In this document: in pieces, positions 9,036-15,619 of the stretch
Layout: each line of letters begins with the position of its first letter
How positions within the stretch are numbered: position 1 is the stretch's first letter
Assembly (NCBI RefSeq): GCF_000381025.1
Contig: NZ_KB905819.1
Location: 186,001 to 250,000 of the forward strand
Length of the DNA: 64,000 bases
DNA from: Streptomyces sulphureus DSM 40104
GTDB taxonomy: Bacteria > Actinomycetota > Actinomycetes > Streptomycetales > Streptomycetaceae
Reading direction: 5' to 3'
Translations under genes and position numbers: made by a program
Notes under the pieces: generated by a model
What the model saw: only the letters and a program-made list of their open reading frames with translations
Databases searched by the model: none
What the model was told of the DNA's origin: nothing

Positions 9036-9413
9036 TCAGTCCCGATCGGGAAGGAGCATGTTCAGCGCCCAGGAGACGAGGGAGATGATGAGGCCGCCGA
9101 GGACCGCGGTGAGGAACCCGTCGACGTGGAAGCTGAGGTCGAGCTTGCCGGCGATCCAGGAGGTCAGCAGCAGCATCAGCGCGTTGATGACGAGCGTGAA
9201 CAGCCCGAGCGTCAGGATCAGCACCGGCAGGGAGAAGAGCTTGACCACCGGCTTGACCAGGAAGTTGACCACGCCGAAGATCAGTGCAACCAGGATCAGC
9301 GTGAGCGTCTTCCGGCCCGTGCCGCCGCCTTGGAGGGAGATATCGCTCAGCAGCATGGTCGCCACCGCGAGCGCGGCGGCGTTGGCGAGCGTCTTGATGA
9401 GGAAGTTGGTCAT
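9036..9413 (-). CDS. Phage holin family / four-helix membrane protein
   Basis: A 125-residue protein made almost wholly of four hydrophobic helices with a short charged loop (GGTGRKTLT). It fits the mycobacterial-type 4-TM holin-superfamily proteins common as single chromosomal genes in actinobacteria. No phage genes are near, so a lysis role is unlikely and the function is unknown. ATG 9413 begins MTNFLIKTLANAAAL. The gene is divergent from the cupin gene, with only 63 bp between the two starts. Confidence 0.8.
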   Translation of the reverse strand: MTNFLIKTLANAAALAVATMLLSDISLQGGGTGRKTLTLILVALIFGVVNFLVKPVVKLFSLPVLILTLGLFTLVINALMLLLTSWIAGKLDLSFHVDGFLTAVLGGLIISLVSWALNMLLPDRD

Positions 9414-9476
9414 GGTCGGATGGTTGCAGAAGACGACGGACGAAATCCAAGGAGAGCCGGTGGCGGTGAGGGCTGA

Positions 9477-9794
9477 GTGAAGTCCTTTCGGTTGGAGGAG
9501 CTCGAGGCGGAGCGCGCCGCGGGCGGCGGTGCGTACCTGCGTTTCCTCCAGGAGCGGAACATGTCCGTCGGGCTCTACGCCCTCGACGCGGGCAAGCCGG
9601 ACCCTCAGCAGCCGCACCGGCAGGACGAGGTCTACTTCGTCGCCAGCGGCCGCGCGTTGGTGACCGTCGGAGAGGAGACGACGCACGTGGCGAGGGGCAG
9701 CGTCGTCTACGTACCGGCCGGCGTGGCGCACAGGTTCCACCACATCTCGGAGGACCTGCGCGTGCTCGTCGTCTTCTCCCCGCCCGAGGGCTGA
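9477..9794 (+). CDS. Small cupin-domain protein
   Basis: A 105-residue single-domain cupin. The two cupin motifs are visible: PHRQDEVYFVASGRALVTVG (residues about 46-65) and VYVPAGVAHRFHHI (about 77-90). The His and Glu residues would bind a metal. Such proteins include isomerases, dioxygenases and sugar-binding proteins, and no substrate can be inferred. The GTG at 9477 gives the start MKSFRLEELEAERAAGG. The coding sequence fills the whole space up to the next small gene. Confidence 0.85.
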   Translation: MKSFRLEELEAERAAGGGAYLRFLQERNMSVGLYALDAGKPDPQQPHRQDEVYFVASGRALVTVGEETTHVARGSVVYVPAGVAHRFHHISEDLRVLVVFSPPEG

Positions 9795-9991
9795 GTGCGG
9801 TCTCAGGGTCGGCGTCGGGGATGGTTCAGGGGAGGAACGGGGACGACTGGCCTCCCGCCGGGCGGGCCCGCCGCCTAGCATCGGGGGCAGCGGCCGTGAA
9901 GCGGGCGTGCGGGCAGCGGTCGACGGACGAGCCGTTGGGGCAGGACGAAGAGGCGGGGCCCGGCTTGCAGGGCCGGAAACGGAGTATGGGC

Positions 9992-10213
9992 ATGGATGCG
10001 AAGGGCTTTTTCGAAGGGCTGCCCTGGTGGGTGAAGTGGGTCGTGATCCCGGTGGTCGCGCTCGCCCTCTTCGGCGGCCTGATCGCGAGCGTCATCGGCT
10101 TTCTCGTCGGGGTGCTCTTCAAGGTGCTGCTTTTCGTGCTGATCATCGGCGCCGTCATCTTCCTTGTGCGGAAGTTCACTTCGGCTTCCTCCTCCTCCCG
10201 CGGGGACTGGTGA
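9992..10213 (+). CDS. DUF5326-type small membrane protein
   Basis: A 73-residue protein beginning MDAKGFFEGLPWWVKWVV, with two closely spaced hydrophobic helices and a charged Ser-rich tail. This pattern matches the DUF5326 family of streptomycetes, whose function is unknown. ATG 9992 was chosen because GGAG lies 7 bp upstream; the in-frame ATG at 9986 is too close to it. Its last 38 bp overlap the 3' end of the convergent YibE/F gene, so the two transcripts must be antisense over that stretch. Confidence 0.82.
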   Translation: MDAKGFFEGLPWWVKWVVIPVVALALFGGLIASVIGFLVGVLFKVLLFVLIIGAVIFLVRKFTSASSSSRGDW

Positions 10214-11687
10214 GCCCACCCGCGCGCCTGCCCGGGGCCTGCTGAGCCCCGGGCACGTGTGTGCCGGGCTGCGGATCGGCGGGCGCGGACGGGTCGGTGA
10301 AGGCGCCCTGCGCGTACGGGGCTTGCTCCGGTGCGAGCGGCGCGCGGGCCGCCGGAGGGCGCCCCTCGGCCGCTGCCGGCCCCTTGCCGCGGTCGGCCGA
10401 GACGACGAGCGCCGCGAGCAGCGTCGTCACAGGGACCGAGGCGACGAGCCCGATGGAGCCGACGAGCGTGCGGACGATCTCCTCGGCGACGACCTCGCTC
10501 GTCGCCACCGTCGAGATGCCGCTGTCCGCGATCGAGAAGAGCAGCAGCAGCGGCAGTGAGGCGCCCGCGTACGCCAGCACCAACGTGTTGACGACGGAGG
10601 CGATGTGGTCGCGCCCGATCCGCATCGCCGACCGGTAGATCTGCCGCCAACCCGCCCCGGGGTCGGCCTCCTTGAGCTCCCAGACGGCCGAGGTCTGCGT
10701 CACCGTGACGTCGTCGAGGACGCCGAGCGAGCCGATGAGCACGCCTGCGAGCAGCAGCCCCTGGATCTCGATGCCGGGGTAGAGGCCGTGGACGAGGCTC
10801 GTCTGGTCGTCGGTGTTGCCCGTGAGGCGGGCCCAGCCGATGAAGAGCGAGCCGAGCAGCCCGATGAGGACGAGCGAGACGAGCGTCCCCAGCACCGCGA
10901 CCGAGGTGCGGGCCGAGAGTCCGTGGCACAGGTAGAGCGTCGCGAGCATGATCGCGCTTCCGCCGACGACGGCGACGACGAGCGGGTTGGAGCCCTGGAG
11001 TACCGCCGGCAGGATGAACAGCGTCAGCACCGCGAAGCTGATCACCAGGCCGACGAGCGCGAGCGCCCCGCGCAGCCGCCCCACGAGCACCACGACGGCG
11101 GCGAAGACGAGGCCGAGCAGCCACAGCGGCACGTCGCGCTGGCTGTCGATCACGCTGTAACGCAACTGCGGCGGCGCCTTCTCGGCGTACGCGGCGACGA
11201 CCTGCTGCCCGACGGAGAGGGTACGTGTCGCGTCCGGCGTCACCACCTCCGTGAAGGTGTGCCCTGCGTTCTTGCCCTCGGTGATCTCAACGCTGGCCTT
11301 CTGGCACGTGGCGTCCGAGGTGTCCGCACCGGGCGCGGGCCCGCTCCCGGCGTCGGCTCCGCCGCCGCCCGTCTCCGGCTGGCTGGGCTGCGCGTTGACG
11401 TCCTCGCAGTCGACCTCGGCGACCTTCACCACCTTCGCGGACACCGTGGGCCGATCCATCCCGACGCCTTCGGAGCCCGAGTGCTCGGGAGCGCCCCCCG
11501 GCCACAGGGCGACGAGCCCCGCGGCGACGAGGAGCGCGAAGGGGATCAGCACCGCGGCGATCACCTTGCGCAGGTGCCGTGAGACCGGTGCGGCAGGGCC
11601 GTGCGCGTGTGCGTGCGAGTGGCCGTGCGGGGCCTCGGGGGCGTCCGGCTGTGGGCCGTCGTGGGGTACCTCTGGCGTCGGGGTCAC
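10176..11687 (-). CDS. YibE/F family integral membrane protein
   Basis: A 503-residue multi-spanning protein. A His-rich N-terminal tail (HGHSHAHAHG, about residues 21-30) precedes the first membrane helix. An extracytoplasmic domain follows (about 70-170), then about seven helices including the family region GVLDDVTVTQTSAVWEL. The family is predicted to transport an unknown solute; the His-rich tail could bind metal, which is inference. The C-terminus is Pro/Ala-rich and ends in a basic PRGRRRKPK tail, encoded in the stretch overlapping the DUF5326 gene. It is divergent from thiC, with the TPP riboswitch between. Confidence 0.87.
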   Translation of the reverse strand: MTPTPEVPHDGPQPDAPEAPHGHSHAHAHGPAAPVSRHLRKVIAAVLIPFALLVAAGLVALWPGGAPEHSGSEGVGMDRPTVSAKVVKVAEVDCEDVNAQPSQPETGGGGADAGSGPAPGADTSDATCQKASVEITEGKNAGHTFTEVVTPDATRTLSVGQQVVAAYAEKAPPQLRYSVIDSQRDVPLWLLGLVFAAVVVLVGRLRGALALVGLVISFAVLTLFILPAVLQGSNPLVVAVVGGSAIMLATLYLCHGLSARTSVAVLGTLVSLVLIGLLGSLFIGWARLTGNTDDQTSLVHGLYPGIEIQGLLLAGVLIGSLGVLDDVTVTQTSAVWELKEADPGAGWRQIYRSAMRIGRDHIASVVNTLVLAYAGASLPLLLLFSIADSGISTVATSEVVAEEIVRTLVGSIGLVASVPVTTLLAALVVSADRGKGPAAAEGRPPAARAPLAPEQAPYAQGAFTDPSAPADPQPGTHVPGAQQAPGRRAGGLTSPRGRRRKPK

Positions 11688-11787
11688 CGGCCGATCATCG
11701 CAAGAGCGCCCGAGCGCGGTCTGTTCAGGCTGCGCGGTGTGCCGCTAGCGTGGTCCGCGGTTCGGGCCTCGGCCCGGACTTCGCCAT

Positions 11788-11893
11788 CGCGGGAGCTCCG
11801 AGCACGGGGCTGAGAGGGCGCTGACTCCGCCGGCAGGGCGGGCCGCTGCGCCGACCGCTGAACCTGTTACCGGGTAATGCCGGCGTAGGGAGT
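11788..11893 (+). ncRNA. TPP (thiamin pyrophosphate) riboswitch controlling thiC
   Basis: The conserved THI-box elements are present in order: GGGAGCTCC, GGGGCTGAGAGGG, then GAACCTGTTACCGGGTAATG and CCGGCGTAGGGAG just before the gene. The element ends at the ribosome site itself (GGGAG, 8 bp before the thiC ATG). Ligand binding could therefore mask the site and block translation, a mode inferred from the geometry. Confidence 0.96.
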
Positions 11894-11900
11894 GGATCTC

Positions 11901-13697
11901 ATGACCACGCAGCAACCACGCACGTCCGCGGGCACCTCCGCGGAGAACGACGGCCGCCCCGTCGGCTGGCACAAGGACCACCTCGCCGGGCCCCGACCCG
12001 ACGTGAGCGTCCCCGTCCGTCGCGTACACCTCACCAACGGGGAGGAGTTGGCGCTGTACGACTCCTCGGGCCCGTACACCGACCCGGCCGTCGAGACCGA
12101 CGTGCGCCGGGGCCTCCCGCCCGTCCGGGCGCAGTGGATCGTGGAGCGGGGCGACACCGAGGAGTACACCGGACGCCCACCGAAACCCGAGGACGACGGC
12201 GTACGCCACACCGCGCCCCGCGGCGGGCTCCGCAACCTCGACGCCGTCTTCCCCGGGCGTGCGCGCCGTCCGCGCCGGTCCCGGAGCGGAAGCGCGACCC
12301 AACTCACGTACGCCAGGCGGGGCCTGCTGACACCGGAGATGGAGTTCGCGGCTCTCCGCGAGGGGTGCGCACCGGAGGACGTGCGCCTCGCCCTGGCCGA
12401 GGGCCGCGCGGTGCTGCCGGCGAACGTCAACCATCCGGAGTCCGAACCGATGGTGATCGGCCGGGACTTCCTCGTGAAGGTGAACGCCAACATCGGCAAC
12501 TCTGCCGTCACCTCCTCGATCGAGGAGGAGGTGGAGAAGATGGTCTGGGCGACCCGCTGGGGCGCCGACACCGTGATGGACCTCTCCACCGGCCGCAACA
12601 TCCACACCACCAGGGAGTGGGTGCTCCGCAACTCCCCCGTACCGATCGGCACCGTGCCGCTCTACCAGGCGCTGGAGAAGGTCGACGGCCGGGCCGAGGA
12701 GCTGAGTTGGGAGGTCTACAGGGACACCGTCGTGGAGCAGTGCGAGCAGGGCGTGGACTACATGACGGTCCACGCCGGCGTGCTCCTGGAGTATGTGCCC
12801 CTCACCGCACGCCGCAAGACCGGGATCGTCTCGCGCGGCGGCTCGATCATGGCGGCCTGGTGCCTCGCCCACCACCGGGAGAGCTTCCTCTACACGCACT
12901 TCAGCGAGCTCTGCGAGCTCCTCGCCGCCTACGACGTCACCTTCTCGCTCGGCGACGGGCTGCGCCCCGGCTCGATCGCCGACGCCAACGACGCAGCGCA
13001 GTTCGCGGAGTTGGATACGCTCGGCGAGCTCTGCACCGTCGCGTCCGACCACGGTGTGCAGACGATGGTCGAGGGCCCGGGGCACGTCCCGATGCACAAG
13101 ATCAAGGAGAACGTCGACCGCCAGCAGGAGGTCTGCGGCGGCGCCCCGTTCTACACCCTCGGCCCGCTCACCACCGACGTCGCGCCCGGCTGGGACCACT
13201 TCACCAGCGGCATCGGCGCCGCAATGATCGGCTGGTGGGGCACCGCGATGCTCTGCTACGTCACGCCGAAGGAGCACCTCGGCCTCCCCGACCGCGACGA
13301 CGTGCGCACGGGCGTGCTCACCTACAAGATCGCCGCGCACGCCGCCGACGTGGCCAAGGGCCATCCGGGCGCCCGGGCGTGGGACGACGCCCTCTCGGAC
13401 GCGCGCTTCGAGTTCCGCTGGGAGGACCAGTTCAACCTGTCGCTCGACCCGGAGACGGCACGCGCCTTCCACGACGAGACGCTCCCCGCCGAGCCGGCGA
13501 AGACCGCCCACTTCTGCTCGATGTGCGGTCCGAAGTTCTGCTCGATGAAGATCAGCCATGAGATCGGCGAGCGGTTCGGACCTGCGGAGACGGAGGGGGA
13601 GACGCTTACGGAGGAGCAGATCAGGGCCGGGATGCTCGCGAAGTCCCGCGAGTTCGCGGAGTCGGGCCACCGCGTCTACCTGCCGACCGTCGAGTGA
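11901..13697 (+). CDS. thiC: Phosphomethylpyrimidine synthase
   Basis: ThiC converts aminoimidazole ribotide to hydroxymethylpyrimidine phosphate, the pyrimidine half of thiamin, by radical SAM chemistry. The 598-residue length fits the family. A short N-terminal extension precedes the conserved TPAMRQ-equivalent region and TPEMEFAAL. Further motifs are NPESEPMVIGR-like NHPESEPMVIGR, ARWGADTVMDLSTG-like, SRGGSIMA and DGLRPGSIADAND. The C-terminal CSMCGPKFC (CX2CX4C) binds the iron-sulfur cluster. Expression is governed by the TPP riboswitch directly upstream. A hairpin terminator follows 5 bp after the stop. Confidence 0.98.
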   Translation: MTTQQPRTSAGTSAENDGRPVGWHKDHLAGPRPDVSVPVRRVHLTNGEELALYDSSGPYTDPAVETDVRRGLPPVRAQWIVERGDTEEYTGRPPKPEDDGVRHTAPRGGLRNLDAVFPGRARRPRRSRSGSATQLTYARRGLLTPEMEFAALREGCAPEDVRLALAEGRAVLPANVNHPESEPMVIGRDFLVKVNANIGNSAVTSSIEEEVEKMVWATRWGADTVMDLSTGRNIHTTREWVLRNSPVPIGTVPLYQALEKVDGRAEELSWEVYRDTVVEQCEQGVDYMTVHAGVLLEYVPLTARRKTGIVSRGGSIMAAWCLAHHRESFLYTHFSELCELLAAYDVTFSLGDGLRPGSIADANDAAQFAELDTLGELCTVASDHGVQTMVEGPGHVPMHKIKENVDRQQEVCGGAPFYTLGPLTTDVAPGWDHFTSGIGAAMIGWWGTAMLCYVTPKEHLGLPDRDDVRTGVLTYKIAAHAADVAKGHPGARAWDDALSDARFEFRWEDQFNLSLDPETARAFHDETLPAEPAKTAHFCSMCGPKFCSMKISHEIGERFGPAETEGETLTEEQIRAGMLAKSREFAESGHRVYLPTVE

Positions 13698-13702
13698 CCT
13701 CC

Positions 13703-13734
13703 GCCCCCGCCGCACTGGGCCGTGCGGCGGGGGC
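13703..13734 (+). terminator. Terminator after thiC
   Basis: A perfect 13-bp stem (GCCCCCGCCGCAC pairing with 13722-13734) closes a 6-base loop, starting 5 bp past the thiC stop codon. Confidence 0.88.
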
Positions 13735-13850
13735 CCCAACCCCCGGCCTACGGCGACGGGTTGGGACGTCGGCCCGGTGGACGCGGCGAAATTGACCGAT
13801 CCGTTATCTTTGCGGTCCGCCCGTTCGGTGGCTCGCGAAGGAGCGCGCTC

Positions 13851-14600
13851 ATGGCACACGGCACCGGTTCTGTTCGTACGCGCCCCGGAAGCATCTGGCT
13901 GCGCGAGCCGCGGACCACGCGCCGCAGGGGCGCCATCCGCGGCCACCGCGCGCCGCTCGACCTGGAGCAGGTGACGGCCGCAGCGGTGCGGCTCCTCGAC
14001 GCCGACGGGCTCGACGCGTTCTCGATGCGGCGCCTCGCCGGCGAACTGGGCGTCACGGCGATGTCCGTCTACTGGTACGTCGAGTGCAAGGAGGACCTCC
14101 TCGAACTCGCCCTGGACGCAGCCTTCGAGGCGCCGGAGGAGGACCCGCCGGGTGAGGAGGCAGCGCCCCCGGCGGCCTGGCGCGAGCAGCTCACGCGCCT
14201 GGCGCACGCGAGCGCTGTCCGCTACACGGCGCACCCCTGGGTGCCCACCCTCCTCGCGCGCCACCCCGACATCGGCCCGCGCGCCACCGCCCTACGCCGG
14301 CGCGTCTGCGACACGGTGCGCGAGGCCGGGCTCTCCCCCGAGCAGGCCGAAGCGGCGACCCGCGCCCTCCTCTCCTTCGTCCACGGCTACGGCCCCGCCT
14401 CGCCGGGAGTGCACCCCGCACCCCCGCAACCCCTGGCGCCGCCCGCGGAGTTCGACGCCGCGCTGGCGTTCCTCCTCACCGGCGTGGAGACGCTCGCCGC
14501 ACGCGCGCCTGCCGGCGAGCACGCGCCCGGCGCACCACCGGAGCCCACGGCAACGGCCCGCGAGGGCGCCCGATCGGGCGCCCTCGCGGGCCGCGGTTGA
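13851..14600 (+). CDS. TetR-family transcriptional regulator
   Basis: A 249-residue TetR repressor. After a basic N-terminal segment comes the helix-turn-helix (LEQVTAAAVRLLDADGLDAF, then MRRLAGELGVTAMSVYWYV, residues about 38-80). A C-terminal ligand domain of the TetR_C class follows. GAAGGAG precedes the ATG at 13851. The last 16 residues (ATAREGARSGALAGRG) are encoded by a near-perfect hairpin that looks like a transcription terminator, so the tail is probably a late 3' extension rather than a functional element. No divergent target is adjacent. The nearest candidate is the gene itself or the convergent YceI gene. Confidence 0.87.
   Translation: MAHGTGSVRTRPGSIWLREPRTTRRRGAIRGHRAPLDLEQVTAAAVRLLDADGLDAFSMRRLAGELGVTAMSVYWYVECKEDLLELALDAAFEAPEEDPPGEEAAPPAAWREQLTRLAHASAVRYTAHPWVPTLLARHPDIGPRATALRRRVCDTVREAGLSPEQAEAATRALLSFVHGYGPASPGVHPAPPQPLAPPAEFDAALAFLLTGVETLAARAPAGEHAPGAPPEPTATAREGARSGALAGRG
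14555..14592. terminator. Bidirectional terminator lying inside the TetR coding end
   Basis: Perfect 17-base arms (14555-14571 and 14576-14592) with a 4-base loop. It sits between the convergent TetR and YceI genes, but the TetR reading frame runs straight through it and stops 8 bp later. Confidence 0.8.
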
Positions 14601-14611
14601 ACGACGAGGCG

Positions 14612-15433
14612 TCAGCCGAAGGGCAGCGCTTCCCCCTGCACGGCCTGGATGTCGAGCTCCACCTTGAGCGTGGTGCCGATCGCGGCGATACCGGCCGCCA
14701 CGATCTGGTTGTAGTCCATCTCGAAGTCGCCGCGCCGCAGTTCGGCCTCCGCGCGGAACGCTGCACGTACGCCGCCCCACGGGTCCGGACCCTTGCCGAG
14801 GTAGGTCAGCGCGAGGTCGACAGGCCGTGCCACCCCGTGGAGGTCGAGGGTGCCGTGGACGGTCCACCGGTCGGTGCCCGCGGGCTGCGGGTTGCCGCCC
14901 GAGTACCGGATCTCGGGGAAGCGCTCGACGTCGAGGAAGTCGGGCGAGCGCAGGTGGTCGTCGCGCATGCTGTTGCCCGTGTCGATGCTGGCCGCCTTGA
15001 TGTACGCCTCGACGCTCGACTCCTCGGCCCGCTCCCCGACGAGGATGCGCCCGCCGAACTCGGTGAACCTGCCGTGCACGCTGGTCATCCCGAGGTGCTG
15101 CGCGGACGTGCCGACCATCGAGTGCATCGGGTCGATCGACCACGGCCCGGGCGGCGGCAGCTCCGTCCCGCCCTGCCGCGCCATCGTCAACGCGCCGAGG
15201 TCGGCGCGGCCGGAAGCCGTCACCATCGCGGTGGTGGCGACGGGCGCGTACCCCGGCGCCGTCGCGATCACCGTGTACGCACCCGGCGCCAGTTCGGCCT
15301 CCGCCGCGACGACGCCGTCCTCCCCCGCCTCGGCGCGCAGCACCTGCACGCCCGTCATGTCGGTGACGGTCAGCACGGCGTGCTGCACGGCCCACCCGTC
15401 CCGGGTCTTGACCTGCGCTCGTACGCCTGCCAT
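14612..15433 (-). CDS. YceI-family protein with N-terminal carboxypeptidase-regulatory-like domain
   Basis: A 273-residue two-domain protein. Residues about 5-90 form a beta-sandwich domain of the carboxypeptidase regulatory/CNA-B-like type (VLTVTDMTGVQVLRAEAG, GAYTVIATAPGYAPVA). Residues about 100-273 form a YceI lipocalin-like domain (WSIDPMHSMVGTSAQHLGMT, VHGRFTEFGG, GTLDLHGVARPV). YceI proteins bind polyisoprenoids or similar lipids. No signal peptide is visible, so it is probably cytoplasmic. AAGGAG precedes ATG 15433. The same beta-sandwich domain occurs three times at the C-terminus of the MFS protein upstream on this strand, linking the two genes. Confidence 0.87.
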   Translation of the reverse strand: MAGVRAQVKTRDGWAVQHAVLTVTDMTGVQVLRAEAGEDGVVAAEAELAPGAYTVIATAPGYAPVATTAMVTASGRADLGALTMARQGGTELPPPGPWSIDPMHSMVGTSAQHLGMTSVHGRFTEFGGRILVGERAEESSVEAYIKAASIDTGNSMRDDHLRSPDFLDVERFPEIRYSGGNPQPAGTDRWTVHGTLDLHGVARPVDLALTYLGKGPDPWGGVRAAFRAEAELRRGDFEMDYNQIVAAGIAAIGTTLKVELDIQAVQGEALPFG

Positions 15434-15542
15434 GTTCAGCTCCTTCTCGCATACGTGGGCCCCGGCCCACCGTGGCGGCGGGCCGTCCCCTGCCCGTCTG
15501 TGCCGCTGCGGTGGCCGGGGCCCTGTTCCCCGAGCCCGCTGG

Positions 15543-15576
15543 GGGCGCACACGCTCCGCTCGACTCGTGTGCGCCC
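15543..15576. repeat. Inverted repeat between the MFS and YceI genes
   Basis: Perfect 10-base arms GGGCGCACAC and GTGTGCGCCC, with 14 bases between, lie about 110 bp before the YceI start. It could be a second terminator for the MFS gene or an operator. Confidence 0.55.
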
Positions 15577-15592
15577 GGGCCCGGGAGCCGGT

Positions 15593-15616
15593 GCGGCTGA
15601 GCGTGGGCTCAGCCGC
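15593..15616 (-). terminator. Terminator after the MFS gene
   Basis: A 10-bp perfect stem (GCGGCTGAGC with GCTCAGCCGC) and a 4-base loop begin 3 bp beyond the MFS stop codon. Confidence 0.75.
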
Positions 15617-15619
15617 CGC

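Noticed and set aside
9036..9413. A prophage or lysis cassette
   Set aside because: The holin-superfamily protein is a single chromosomal gene of the actinobacterial type; no other phage gene is near.
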